From Nocardia vulneris (lineage in GTDB: Bacteria; Actinomycetota; Actinomycetes; Mycobacteriales; Mycobacteriaceae): 64,000 bases of DNA. Positions 1 through 7,656 of the stretch are shown piece by piece (the first letter of the stretch is position 1; every line of letters begins with the position of its first letter). The DNA is taken from NCBI RefSeq assembly GCF_001613425.1, contig NZ_BDCI01000007.1:124001-188000 (forward strand). The letters are read 5' to 3'. The notes beneath the pieces are model-generated. The model was not told where the DNA came from. It ran no database searches and worked only from the letters and a program-made list of their open reading frames with translations. The translations under genes and the position numbers were made by a program.

Positions 1-89
1 ATATCTCGCCGATCGCCACCGCGGTGGTCGCCGGCATGGGTATCCAGGGGTACGCGGCAGCCATCGAATTCCTGGTCCGCTCCGCCTGA
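1..89 (+). CDS. C-terminal end of an unrecognised protein (partial)
   Basis: An open frame enters from the left edge (codons begin at base 3) and stops at TGA 87-89, giving about 28 residues ending in EFLVRSA. It is Ala/Gly/Val rich. The fragment is too short to assign a family. The stop codon and the coding-like base composition are the only support. Confidence 0.5.
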   Translation, partial: ISPIATAVVAGMGIQGYAAAIEFLVRSA

Positions 90-126
90 TCCGTCGATTC
101 CGGCTCGACGTCTCGTCGAGCCGGGG

Positions 127-573
127 TCAGGCGATCCGGAAAACGGGGAAGCCCGGGGCGATGGCGGCGAGTTCGTCGTCGGTGGCGTCCTTGGTGACGC
201 CCTCGAAGAACTTACCCACCTCCCAGCCCCACTTCTGCAGGTAGAGCCGCAACAGCGGCACCTTGTCCGCGTCGGCCACCTCGATCGCGGTGAATTCCTC
301 GACCTTGCGGCCGAGCCGCAGTTCACCGCCGCCCGCGACGCGCAGGTTGCGCACCCACTGGGTGTGCCCGCGCGGGGCGACCAGGAATCGCACACCGTCC
401 TCGCGCACCAGCAGATTCACCATCGTGGTCCGCCACTCCCCGCTCTTGCGCCCCCGCACCACGAGCAGCCGCGAGCCCAGCACGCTGATGCCCAGCCGGG
501 GCAGCCAGTTGGCGATCCGGTTCATGATCGGATCCAGGCCGGACGGGCCGATGTACCGGGTGCTGAGGTCCAT
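127..573 (-). CDS. Nitroreductase/deazaflavin-dependent (DUF385-type) oxidoreductase
   Basis: A 148-residue protein of the nitroreductase/deazaflavin-dependent family (Ddn-like). The family binds F420 or a related flavin in a split-barrel fold and reduces small hydrophobic substrates. Visible family features are the N-terminal amphipathic stretch (IANWLPRLGISVLGSRLLVV), the RGRKSGEWRTT motif near residue 40, and the APRGHTQWVRNLR motif near residue 70. The ATG at 573 was chosen because it follows AAGGAG at a good distance; the frame stays open further upstream but without a ribosome site. The upstream region carries two copies of a palindrome flanking a plausible promoter, so TetR-type repression is likely. 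The substrate is unknown. Confidence 0.85.
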   Translation of the reverse strand: MDLSTRYIGPSGLDPIMNRIANWLPRLGISVLGSRLLVVRGRKSGEWRTTMVNLLVREDGVRFLVAPRGHTQWVRNLRVAGGGELRLGRKVEEFTAIEVADADKVPLLRLYLQKWGWEVGKFFEGVTKDATDDELAAIAPGFPVFRIA

Positions 574-590
574 TTCTTCACTCCTTGCGT

Positions 591-656
591 GAGCACTGCT
601 CTCTGTTGCGACAAGTGTTCCACAGGCCGGTTCAGAAAACAAGAGCACTGCTCTCT
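591..656 (-). promoter_or_regulatory. Promoter flanked by two palindromic operators (GAGCACTGCTC)
   Basis: The 14-base word GAGCACTGCTCTCT occurs at 591-604 and 643-656. Each copy contains a palindrome: GAGCA-C-TGCTC at 591-601 and AGAGCA-C-TGCTCT at 642-654. Between them, reading toward the gene at 573, lie TTGTTT (637-642) and AACACT (614-619) with a 17-base spacer. One operator therefore abuts the -35 and the other lies just past the expected start point. The two copies are 52 bases apart, about five helical turns. Binding by a TetR-type dimer is an inference. Confidence 0.6.
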
Positions 657-754
657 CATTGCAAATCCGCAGGTGAACCCCGCATTCACCCGAGTGCAAC
701 GGTCGACAACCCGGTGGATGACCCGCGCGGTCGACCGCACCGGACAATGTGGGG

Positions 755-1876
755 ATGACACGGGAAGCCCCGCGCCGGGTGGTGCTCGCGCCGGACAAGT
801 TCAAGGGGTCGCTGTCCGCGCCCCGGGTGGCGGCGGCGCTGGCCGTCGGCATCGGACGCGTCGCACCGGAGGTGACGGTCGAGCAGGTACCGGTCGCCGA
901 CGGGGGCGACGGCACGGTGGACGCCTTCGTGACCGCGGGGTGGCAGCGGGTGGCACTGCGCGCGCCCGGCCCGACCGGTGTCGTGACCGACACGTCGTAT
1001 GCGGTGCAGGGCACGACCGCCGTCATCGAATTGGCCGCCGTGGTGGGCTTGGTGAAACTTCCAGGGGGACAGTTCGATCCGCTCGGCGCGAGCACCTACG
1101 GGTTGGGCGTGGTGCTCGCGCACGCACTGGACCACGGCGTCACCGATATCGTGCTCGGACTCGGCGGCAGCGCCTCGACCGACGGCGGCGCGGGCATGGT
1201 GCAGGCGCTGGGCGGACGCCTCCTGACCGCCGCGGGCCGCGAATTACCGCCCGGCGGTGCGGCTTTGACGCAGGCGGCGCGATTCGACCGGTCGCGCCTG
1301 CATCCCGGCCTCGGTTCCGTCACCGTTACGGTCGCCTCCGATGTGGACAATCCCCTGCTCGGTCCCGCAGGCGCAGTCGCGGTCTACGCGCCGCAGAAGG
1401 GCGCGGGCGCAACGGATCTCGACACCTTGGAGACGGCGCTCGCCAATTGGGCACGGCTCGCGGGGCCGGAGTTCGCGGACCGCCCCGGCGCGGGTGCCGC
1501 GGGTGGGACCGGGTTCGGGGCGCTGGCCGTGCTCGGCGCCCGGGTGCGCAGCGGCATCGAGGTGATCCTCGAATTGCTCGATTTCCGAACACTTCTCGAG
1601 GCAGCGGTACTGGTCGTCACGGGCGAGGGCACCTTGGATCGGCAGAGTCTGCACGGCAAAGCGCCGATCGGTGTCTGCGCGGTCGCGAATTCGCGGCACG
1701 TCCCCGCTGTCGCGGCCGTCGGCCGAACCTCGCTCACCGCGCAGGAGATTCGAGCGGCGGGCTTCGCCGACTGCTACGCGCTCAGCGATCTCGAACCGGA
1801 CCCGGACCGCTCGATCGCGGCGGCCGCCGCGCTACTGGAGCAGGTCGGCACGCAGATCGCTCGCCGTCACCTCTGA
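755..1876 (+). CDS. Glycerate kinase (GlxK/GarK family)
   Basis: A 373-residue glycerate 2-kinase of the GlxK/GarK type, which phosphorylates D-glycerate for entry into glycolysis. Family motifs are clear: LAPDKFKGSLSA near the N-terminus, VPVADGGDGTVDAF near residue 50, and LGLGGSASTDGGAGM near residue 145, with the VTGEGTLDRQSLHGKAPIGV block in the C-terminal third. The length is normal for the family. Translation could also begin at the GTG two codons upstream (749). The stop codon lies inside the first unit of a 23-bp tandem repeat. The divergent neighbour (127-573) is unrelated. Confidence 0.93.
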   Translation: MTREAPRRVVLAPDKFKGSLSAPRVAAALAVGIGRVAPEVTVEQVPVADGGDGTVDAFVTAGWQRVALRAPGPTGVVTDTSYAVQGTTAVIELAAVVGLVKLPGGQFDPLGASTYGLGVVLAHALDHGVTDIVLGLGGSASTDGGAGMVQALGGRLLTAAGRELPPGGAALTQAARFDRSRLHPGLGSVTVTVASDVDNPLLGPAGAVAVYAPQKGAGATDLDTLETALANWARLAGPEFADRPGAGAAGGTGFGALAVLGARVRSGIEVILELLDFRTLLEAAVLVVTGEGTLDRQSLHGKAPIGVCAVANSRHVPAVAAVGRTSLTAQEIRAAGFADCYALSDLEPDPDRSIAAAAALLEQVGTQIARRHL

Positions 1877-1965
1877 GTTGCACAGCGCCCCTTCACTGAA
1901 TTACACAGCGCCGCTTCGCTGAATGGCACAGCGCCGCTTCGCTGAATGGCACAGCGCCACTTAGC
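1874..1965. repeat. Four tandem copies of a 23-bp unit starting at the glycerate kinase stop codon
   Basis: Units at 1874-1896, 1897-1919, 1920-1942 and 1943-1965. All share the core CACAGCGCC followed by CTT in the second half of the unit, and each starts with TGA. Units 3 and 4 differ at only two positions, while units 1 and 2 are more diverged. The first TGA is the stop codon of the glycerate kinase gene. The array fills most of the 138-base gap to the convergent HxlR gene. Confidence 0.9.
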
Positions 1966-2014
1966 AACCATCGATCACAGCCACGACTGCGCAAGACCGA
2001 ACGCTCGGACTGCC

Positions 2015-2365
2015 CTAACTCGCCGAAGCCAGCAGGTTGCCGAGCAGCTCGGTGCGGTGCTTGTCGCCCCACTCTTCGAGCGGACGCAATGCGATGGCGA
2101 GTTCCTGGCCGAGCGGAGTGAGCGAGTATTCGACGCGGGGCGGAACCTCGGGATAGACCTCGCGGTGCACGACACCGGACGCTTCGAGCTGGCGCAGGTT
2201 CTCCGCGAGCACCTTCTCGCTGACGCCGGTGAGCAGACGGCGGATCTCGCCGAAGCGCTGCGGGCTGGCACCGAGCGCCCACATCAGGTGCAGTTTCCAC
2301 TTGCCGCCCACGACGTCGATCGCCACGGACATGCCGCACACGTCGTGATCCGCGTCACTACTCAT
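2015..2365 (-). CDS. HxlR-family transcriptional regulator
   Basis: A 116-residue winged-helix regulator of the HxlR (MarR-like) family. Family features are the early Cys (DVCGMSVAIDVVGGKWKL), the HTH region (RFGEIRRLLTGVSEKVLAENLRQLEASGVVHRE) and the wing (YPEVPPRVEYSLTPLGQEL). HxlR proteins usually bind as dimers and often sense reactive electrophiles or redox state through the N-terminal Cys. The ATG at 2365 was chosen for its AAGGAG site; the longer frame lacks one. The gene is divergent from the imine-reductase-like gene at 2509, so it probably controls that gene and itself. Confidence 0.9.
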   Translation of the reverse strand: MSSDADHDVCGMSVAIDVVGGKWKLHLMWALGASPQRFGEIRRLLTGVSEKVLAENLRQLEASGVVHREVYPEVPPRVEYSLTPLGQELAIALRPLEEWGDKHRTELLGNLLASAS

Positions 2366-2396
2366 GTTCCCCGCACTCCTTCTGACCTCGTTTCGA

Positions 2397-2406
2397 ACCT
2401 CGAGGT
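2397..2406. promoter_or_regulatory. Palindrome ACCTCGAGGT in the HxlR/oxidoreductase divergent region
   Basis: A perfect 10-base palindrome lies in the 143-base intergenic region between the HxlR gene and its divergent target. A further ACCTCG half-copy lies just to the left, starting near 2386. The position fits an operator for the HxlR protein. This is inference from position and symmetry only. Confidence 0.35.
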
Positions 2407-2508
2407 AAGCAACCACACCTGAACGTGCGGTCTTCCCGACTCTACCTGCGACAACGACTATGGATCTCGGCGCCGAACCATCCGAATCGAGAACCGAAGG
2501 GACACACA

Positions 2509-3390
2509 ATGTCCGAGCAGAACACCCCCCGCTCCGTTTCCGTCGTGGGCCTCGGGCCGATGGGCCAGTCCATGGTCCGGGCCCTGCTCGCCGCCGGCGT
2601 CGAGGTGACGGTGTGGAATCGCAGCACCGACAAGGTCGACGCGATGGTCGAACTCGGCGCCGAGCGGGCCGATACGGTCGCGGCGGCGCTGGCGGCCAAC
2701 GAGGTGACCGTGCTGAGCCTCACCCATTACGCCGCCATGTACAGCGTGCTGGAGCAGGCCGCGGATCAGCTGGCCGGCAAGGTGATCGTCAACCTGTCCT
2801 CGGACTCCCCGGAGAAGGCGCGCAAGGGCGCCGAGTGGGTCCGTTCGCACGGTGCCGAATTCCTGGCCGGCGGTGTGATGTCGGCGGGTGACAACATCGC
2901 CCACCCGGCGTCGTACATCTTCTACAGCGGTCCGCGCGAGGTCTTCGACGCGCACGCCGAACTGCTGCGCCCGCTGAGCCCGCAGGAGTACCTCGGCCCG
3001 GACGACGGTCTGTCGCAGGTCTTCTACCAGGCTTTGCTGACCATCTTCCACCCGTGGCTGCTCGCCTTCGACCAGGCGACCGCGATGATCGAGCGGTCCG
3101 GCAACAGCATCGCGCAGTTCATCCCGTTCGCCGTGCGTTCCGCGGCCGCGTACCCCTACTTCATGGAGGAGTTCTCGGTCGCCAACCAGAACGGCGGCTG
3201 GGCCACCCTGGCGAGCCTGAAGATGATGGACGCGGGTGCGCAGCACATCATCGATGCGAGCGAAGAGGTCGGCGTCGACGCGACGTTCTCGCACACCGCA
3301 CAGGCCTACTGGCGCAAGGCCGTCGCGGCCAGCGAGGAGAAGGGCGAGGCCGTCTCCACCTACGCCCTGATGCGTGGCGCCGACGCGTGA
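2509..3390 (+). CDS. NAD(P)-dependent oxidoreductase, imine-reductase/beta-hydroxyacid dehydrogenase-like
   Basis: A 293-residue protein with an N-terminal Rossmann fold (VVGLGPMGQSMVRALLAAG) that discriminates NADPH through NRSTDK, and a C-terminal helical domain that would form the domain-swapped dimer. Length and the C-terminal pattern (SLKMMDAGAQHIIDASEEVGVD) match the imine reductase branch of the 6-phosphogluconate-dehydrogenase-like superfamily better than classic hydroxyisobutyrate dehydrogenases. The ATG at 2509 follows GAAGGGA. The natural substrate is unknown. Divergence from an HxlR gene suggests induction by a toxic aldehyde, imine or electrophile. Confidence 0.85.
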   Translation: MSEQNTPRSVSVVGLGPMGQSMVRALLAAGVEVTVWNRSTDKVDAMVELGAERADTVAAALAANEVTVLSLTHYAAMYSVLEQAADQLAGKVIVNLSSDSPEKARKGAEWVRSHGAEFLAGGVMSAGDNIAHPASYIFYSGPREVFDAHAELLRPLSPQEYLGPDDGLSQVFYQALLTIFHPWLLAFDQATAMIERSGNSIAQFIPFAVRSAAAYPYFMEEFSVANQNGGWATLASLKMMDAGAQHIIDASEEVGVDATFSHTAQAYWRKAVAASEEKGEAVSTYALMRGADA

Positions 3391-3404
3391 GCCGGCCGGG
3401 ACCG

Positions 3405-3434
3405 ATGACCGCCGCCCCGCCGGGCGGCGGTCAT
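3405..3434. terminator. Bidirectional hairpin between convergent genes
   Basis: A perfect 13-bp stem (3405-3417 with 3422-3434) with a 4-base loop lies between the convergent oxidoreductase and XRE genes. There is no T-run, but the strength and position fit a shared terminator. Confidence 0.75.
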
Positions 3435-3458
3435 ACCCGGCACGAGAGTGCCTCCTGC

Positions 3459-3695
3459 TCAGGCCGTTTCGGTGCCCAGGCGGGGAAAGGGGTTGGTGGA
3501 GAAGACGATTTCCACCGCCACCTCGAAGTAGGCCGCGATACGCAGGGCGAGATGCAGGCTGGGGCTGTACTCGCCGCGTTCCAGGTAACCGATCGTCTGG
3601 TAGTGCACGCCGAGCGCCTCCGCCAACTCACGCCGCGAGATGCCACGCTCGGCGCGCAGCATCGCGATGCGGTTGTAGATGACCTCAGTAGGCAC
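3459..3695 (-). CDS. Small XRE-family regulator of the adjacent ABC transporter
   Basis: A 78-residue HTH_3/Cro-CI protein. The helix-turn-helix covers about residues 7-60 (IAMLRAERGISRRELAEALGV, then TIGYLERGEYSPSLHLALRIAAYFEV), followed by a tail typical of the YozG-like group (VEIVFSTNPFP). The start is a GTG at 3695, which overlaps the last 11 bases of the permease gene, so the two are translationally coupled. Such XRE proteins commonly sit at the end of ABC-2 transporter operons and regulate them. Confidence 0.85.
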   Translation of the reverse strand: MPTEVIYNRIAMLRAERGISRRELAEALGVHYQTIGYLERGEYSPSLHLALRIAAYFEVAVEIVFSTNPFPRLGTETA

Positions 3696-4536
3696 GCTGT
3701 ATCGCTTTCTCGCGGCGCTCGGCCACGCTCGAACCGGATTCCCGCCGGGCCATCCGGCGGAGCACGAACGGTGCGACCGCCAAGCCGACCACGGCCCAGA
3801 CACCGAGCACCGCAACGGTTTCCAGGTGCCGCCAGGACTGCCCGAGTTCGATCGCGACCGCCTCGCCGGGCAGCATCGCCGAGCGCATCCCCAGCCCGAG
3901 CCAGTACACCGGGAACACCTGCGCGAGCCCCTGCACCCAGCCCGGCATCGACGTGATCGGATAGAAGATGCCGGACACCGCGATCACCCCCATGATCGGG
4001 AAGGTCATCAACGAGAAGTTGCGCGGGTTGTCGAACATGGACCCGAAGATCGCGCCGATCGGCAGGGTGGCGAGCAGCCCGAGCACCATCACCCCGATCA
4101 GCGTCAGCCACGCCCCGACGGTGTGCAGCGCCAGGCCGTCGACCATGAGCATCCCGGGGATCAGGACGATGGCACCAGGAATGACAACCCAACCGGACAC
4201 CTGGACGATTTTGCCCAGCAGGTAGCCGACCATGCCATTGGGGGTCGCCTTGGCGCGCAGCAGCGTGCCGTCCTCGCGATCCATGGCCAGTTGCTGACCC
4301 ATCCCGATCATCCCGTTGATCGCGACCAGCATGCCGATCACGCTGGGCAGCGCGAGCGAACCGAGCAGCAGCCCGCTCGACTCGAACGACGCGTTGCGCA
4401 TGAAGAACAGCACGACCAGCATCGCCAACGGCCAGAACAGCAGCCCGAACAGGTCCTGCCCGTTGGTGAGCCCCTGGCGCAGTTCGATCCGGCCGCGGAT
4501 CAGGCCCTGCCGGACGGCGGGCAGCAGCGGGTTCAT
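3685..4536 (-). CDS. ABC-2 type transporter permease
   Basis: A 283-residue integral membrane protein with about six hydrophobic segments (first near LFGLLFWPLAMLVVLFFM, last near VAVLGVWAVVGLAVAPFVL). It forms the export channel with the ATPase encoded just upstream: its ATG at 4536 overlaps that gene's TGA by 4 bases. The substrate cannot be told from sequence; drug, lipid or peptide export is typical of this class. A cytoplasmic ARRESGS tail ends the protein. Confidence 0.88.
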   Translation of the reverse strand: MNPLLPAVRQGLIRGRIELRQGLTNGQDLFGLLFWPLAMLVVLFFMRNASFESSGLLLGSLALPSVIGMLVAINGMIGMGQQLAMDREDGTLLRAKATPNGMVGYLLGKIVQVSGWVVIPGAIVLIPGMLMVDGLALHTVGAWLTLIGVMVLGLLATLPIGAIFGSMFDNPRNFSLMTFPIMGVIAVSGIFYPITSMPGWVQGLAQVFPVYWLGLGMRSAMLPGEAVAIELGQSWRHLETVAVLGVWAVVGLAVAPFVLRRMARRESGSSVAERREKAIQRAY

Positions 4537-5462
4537 CGTCCTACCTCCTCGAGGGTGTGCACGTCGGACTCGAGTGCACCGGCTTCGAACCGGCGCACCA
4601 GGGTCATGTACGTCTCCTCCAGCGAGGCGCGCCGGACCTCCAGATCGCCGATCGCGCTGCCGTACTGCTGGAAGAGTTCGTGCACGAACTCGGTCGATTC
4701 GGCGGTCGAGTGCACGAACCGCTGCCCGTCGTTGGTCCAGCTGATCTCGGCCTTGCCGGAGACCCGCCGCGACAGTTCGTCGGCCGAGCCGTCGGCGATG
4801 ATCCGCCCGCCGGCCAGGATCATGATCCGATCGGCGAGTTTCTCGGCCTCGTCGAGGTCGTGCGTGGTGAGCAGGATGGTGGTCTGCTGGTCGTCGGCGA
4901 GCCGGTGCACCAGGTCGTGGAATTCGCGCCTGGCCTCCGGGTCGAAGCCGGCGGTCGGCTCGTCCAGGAACAGCACCTCGGGACGCCCGACGATGCCGAT
5001 CGCCACGTCCATCCGGCGCCGCTGGCCACCGGACAGGTCGCGCAGCCGGTGGTTCGCCCGATGCGTGAGACCGACGGCTTCGATGAGTTCGTCGGTGTCC
5101 CACGGCCTTCGGATCCGATCCGTGCCATAGGGCGCGTAAAAGGCGCCTTGATAGTCGAGCAGTTCCCGTACACGCCACTTGCCGTGATCGCGCCACGACT
5201 GCAGGACGACGCCGACGCGAGCCCGCCAGGTCTCGTCGCCGTGCGCCGGATCGACGCCGAGGATCTCGACCCGGCCCGCCGACCGCATCCGGAAGCCCTC
5301 GAGGATCTCGATCGTGGTGGTCTTACCCGCCCCGTTCGGCCCGAGCAGCACGAGCACTTCGCCGTGCCGGGCCTGAAAGCTCACGTCGTGCAGCACGTCG
5401 GTCGAGCCGTAACGCATCCGCAGCTTTTCGACGTCGAGGACGACGTCCTGACCCACTGTCAT
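4533..5462 (-). CDS. ABC transporter ATP-binding protein
   Basis: A 309-residue ATPase of the ABC-2/CcmA class. Walker A is GPNGAGKTT (residues about 40-48), the signature is LSGGQRRRMDVAIGI, Walker B is VLFLDEPTAGFDPEA, and the switch His is in LLTTHDLDEAEKLADR. A DrrA-like C-terminal domain of about 90 residues follows. It pairs with the permease by ATGA overlap, with the XRE regulator last in the operon. A good promoter lies at 5498-5526, and the gene is divergent from the ArsR-SRPBCC gene. Confidence 0.92.
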   Translation of the reverse strand: MTVGQDVVLDVEKLRMRYGSTDVLHDVSFQARHGEVLVLLGPNGAGKTTTIEILEGFRMRSAGRVEILGVDPAHGDETWRARVGVVLQSWRDHGKWRVRELLDYQGAFYAPYGTDRIRRPWDTDELIEAVGLTHRANHRLRDLSGGQRRRMDVAIGIVGRPEVLFLDEPTAGFDPEARREFHDLVHRLADDQQTTILLTTHDLDEAEKLADRIMILAGGRIIADGSADELSRRVSGKAEISWTNDGQRFVHSTAESTEFVHELFQQYGSAIGDLEVRRASLEETYMTLVRRFEAGALESDVHTLEEVGR

Positions 5463-5497
5463 AATTCCCTCCCGATGGTGGGCATCCCTCGATTCGT

Positions 5498-5526
5498 AGC
5501 ATAACTACTACATTCCGCCGCGACAA
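5498..5526 (-). promoter_or_regulatory. Promoter of the ABC-2/XRE operon
   Basis: Reading toward 5462, TTGTCG (5521-5526) and TATGCT (5498-5503) are separated by 17 bases. The -10 overlaps an imperfect dyad on the + strand (GTAG-cataa-CTAC), a candidate operator for the operon's own XRE protein. The spacing and hexamers are seen directly; use by the housekeeping sigma is inferred. Confidence 0.55.
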
Positions 5527-5549
5527 TGCGCAGCATTGATCGATCATGA

Positions 5550-5602
5550 TTGACACGCAGCCAAACGGCTGCCTATCCTGCAACAGGCAGCCGAAAGGGT
5601 GC
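5550..5602 (+). promoter_or_regulatory. ArsR-type promoter with operator filling the spacer
   Basis: TTGACA (5550-5555) and TATCCT (5574-5579) are 18 bases apart, and the 16-base palindrome GCAGCC-AAAC-GGCTGC (5557-5572) almost exactly fills the spacer. A second, one-mismatch copy (GCAGCC-GAAA-GGGTGC) lies at 5587-5602, at the expected start point and 30 bases from the first. The architecture predicts tight autorepression by the ArsR-SRPBCC protein encoded at 5624. Confidence 0.75.
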
Positions 5603-5623
5603 ATATTCCCGGTAAGGTGGGGC

Positions 5624-6427
5624 ATGGACGAGGTATTCAAAGCGCTGGCCGATCCACACCGCCGACGACTGCTGGACAGTCTCAACACGCGCAACGGGCA
5701 GACCCTGCGCGACCTGTGCGCGGGGCTGGCGATGGCACGACAGTCGGTCAGCAAACATCTCGCGGTGCTCGAGGCGGCGAACCTGATCACCACCCGGCGC
5801 AGCGGCCGCGAAAAACTGCACTACCTCAATGCCGAGCCGATCAACGCCATCACCGAGCGCTGGATCAACCGGTACGACCGCTCGCGAGTGCGCGCACTCG
5901 CCGACCTGAAGCAAGCACTGGAGGCACATCCCATGAGCGACAACACTTTCGTCTACACCACCTACATCCGGACCACCGCACAGCAGCTGTGGCGGGCGCT
6001 GACGGATTCGGCGTTCACCAGTCGCTACTGGGGCGCGACGTTCGACACCGACTGGCGGCCGGGCTCGGAAATGGTGTGGCACCAGCGTGATTGGAGCAGC
6101 AAGGACCCCGAGCAGGTGGTGCTCGAGGCCGACCCGTACACCAGGCTGTCCTACACCTGGCACAGCTTCGACGCCGAGTTCGCCGCGACCTTCGAGATGC
6201 ACCCCGACGAGGTCGCCGCCTGGGGCCGCGAACCGCGCTCCAAGGTCACCTTCGAGCTCGAGCCGGCGGGCGAGGTGGTCAAGCTGACCGTCGTGCACGA
6301 CGGCTTCGCGCCGGGCAGCGCGGTGCTGGAGGGCATCAGCGGCGGCTGGCCCGCGATCCTGTCCGGGCTCAAAACCCTGCTGGAGACCGGCGAGCCGCTG
6401 CCCGACCCGGAACCTGCGCAGTCCTGA
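5624..6427 (+). CDS. ArsR-type regulator fused to an SRPBCC (AHSA1-like) domain
   Basis: A 267-residue fusion. Residues about 1-95 form an ArsR winged helix (MDEVFKALADPHRRRLLDSL, then RQSVSKHLAVLEAANLITTRRSG). After the linker LEAHPM, residues about 105-260 form an AHSA1/SRPBCC ligand-binding fold (TYIRTTAQQLWRALTDSAFTSRYWG). In many actinobacteria these are two genes; here they are one frame. The arrangement suggests direct ligand sensing by the SRPBCC half. The ATG at 5624 gives the canonical ArsR N-terminus. It sits divergent to an ABC-2 exporter operon, a plausible target. Confidence 0.9.
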   Translation: MDEVFKALADPHRRRLLDSLNTRNGQTLRDLCAGLAMARQSVSKHLAVLEAANLITTRRSGREKLHYLNAEPINAITERWINRYDRSRVRALADLKQALEAHPMSDNTFVYTTYIRTTAQQLWRALTDSAFTSRYWGATFDTDWRPGSEMVWHQRDWSSKDPEQVVLEADPYTRLSYTWHSFDAEFAATFEMHPDEVAAWGREPRSKVTFELEPAGEVVKLTVVHDGFAPGSAVLEGISGGWPAILSGLKTLLETGEPLPDPEPAQS

Positions 6428-6541
6428 CGGCACCACAGGCGGGGCGGCGGCCGTTGTATATTCGGACTCCGGTATCGAGGCCGCACCCGAGGTGACGGAC
6501 GCCGGTCAGCACCGAGCGAGTTCGAAGGCCAGAGGTTTGCG

Positions 6542-6910
6542 GTGGCGGTACACAGTGACGAGTTCTTCCGGATCATCGACGCGCTCGTCGACGTGCGCAG
6601 CAGCGCGGGCGAGAAATACACCTCCTACAAGGTGCGCGGGAAACTGTTCGGCTACTACTGGCCCCGCACCCGGACCGTCGGCCTGAAACAGACGCTGTCG
6701 GAGCAACAGGCCCTGGTCGCCGAGCGGCCGAAGGTATTCGAAGAGCAGTTCACCGCAGGCGGTTTCGGCTGGGTCGTGGTGTATCTGGACGGCATCGAGG
6801 CCGACGAACTGGCCGAACTCGTTTTCGAGGCCTGGCGCCTGTCCGCCCCCGACGCCCTGCTCGCCGAGGTGCCCGAGTGGCGTCCGGCACCGCACCGGCA
6901 ATCGCGGTAG
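6542..6910 (+). CDS. MmcQ/YjbR-family protein
   Basis: A 122-residue protein of the MmcQ/YjbR family (double-wing DNA-binding-like fold, function poorly known). It shows the compact pattern of the family: an N-terminal helix, basic strands (YTSYKVRGKLFGYYWP) and the C-terminal block YLDGIEADELAELVFEAWRLSAP. It begins with GTG at 6542 after AGAGG. It stands alone between the ArsR fusion and a TetR gene. Confidence 0.75.
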   Translation: MAVHSDEFFRIIDALVDVRSSAGEKYTSYKVRGKLFGYYWPRTRTVGLKQTLSEQQALVAERPKVFEEQFTAGGFGWVVVYLDGIEADELAELVFEAWRLSAPDALLAEVPEWRPAPHRQSR

Positions 6911-6953
6911 CCGCCCGGGCGCGAGAATCGCCGCACGCGGCAGGATGGATCGT

Positions 6954-7586
6954 ATGAGCAGTGCGATCGAACGAGCGCCCGGGCGCCGGACCATGCAGCA
7001 GCGCCGCGAGGCCACGGTCGCGAAGTTGATCGACGCGACCATCGAGGCGATCTGCGATGTCGGCATCGATCGGGCCTCGGTGCGCGAGATCTGCAGTCGC
7101 GCCGGACTGTCCAGCGGCGCGATGTTCAAACAGTTCGACGGCCGTCCGGAGCTGATCGCGGCGGCTTCGGAGGAGATCCTGGCCCGTCTGCTGCGCCAGT
7201 TCCATGCGGTGGTCGACCATTTGACGCAGGGCGAGAGTTCGCTCGAGGCGACGGTGGGCTTCCTGCGTTCGGCGATGAGCACGCCGCTCACCCACGCACT
7301 GCGTCAGATCTATATCGCCACCCTGCACGATCCAGAATTACAGGCGCGGATCGCGCCCGCGGTGAGCAGCTATTACAGCGAACTCACCACGCACGCCGAG
7401 CAGACGGACGCGTTGGCGCAGTTCCCTGAGCACGTCCGCGAACCGCTCACGTTCATCGTGGTGCACCTGTTCTCGGGTGAGGCGCTCACCCGCGTCGCGT
7501 ACCCGCGCCCCGATATCCAGGACCGCATCCTCGAGATCACCCTCGACATGCTCGCCACCTACGCCGCCGATTTGAAGAAGCGCTGA
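6954..7586 (+). CDS. TetR-family transcriptional regulator
   Basis: A 210-residue TetR protein. The HTH covers about residues 20-65 (ATVAKLIDATIEAICDVGIDRASVREICSRAGLSSGAMFKQF, read in parts), with an all-helical ligand domain behind it. The ATG at 6954 has GGATGG upstream; an in-frame ATG at 6945 is the alternative. The target is not evident: the next gene is another TetR with its own promoter. Confidence 0.88.
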   Translation: MSSAIERAPGRRTMQQRREATVAKLIDATIEAICDVGIDRASVREICSRAGLSSGAMFKQFDGRPELIAAASEEILARLLRQFHAVVDHLTQGESSLEATVGFLRSAMSTPLTHALRQIYIATLHDPELQARIAPAVSSYYSELTTHAEQTDALAQFPEHVREPLTFIVVHLFSGEALTRVAYPRPDIQDRILEITLDMLATYAADLKKR

Positions 7587-7619
7587 AACCACGTTCGACC
7601 AGCGGATTCGACCGAGTCG

Positions 7620-7656
7620 TTGACGTCACCCGAAGAGTGAGTGTACAGTCACTCAC
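7620..7656 (+). promoter_or_regulatory. Leaderless promoter with TetR operator
   Basis: TTGACG (7620-7625) and TACAGT (7644-7649) are 18 bases apart. The dyad GTGAGTG-N6-CACTCAC (7637-7643 and 7650-7656) covers the -10 and runs up to the ATG at 7657. The start point must fall on or next to the ATG, so the transcript is probably leaderless. Related half-sites (AGTGA and GTCAC) recur near 8265-8282, before the oxidoreductase at 8299. Confidence 0.65.
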
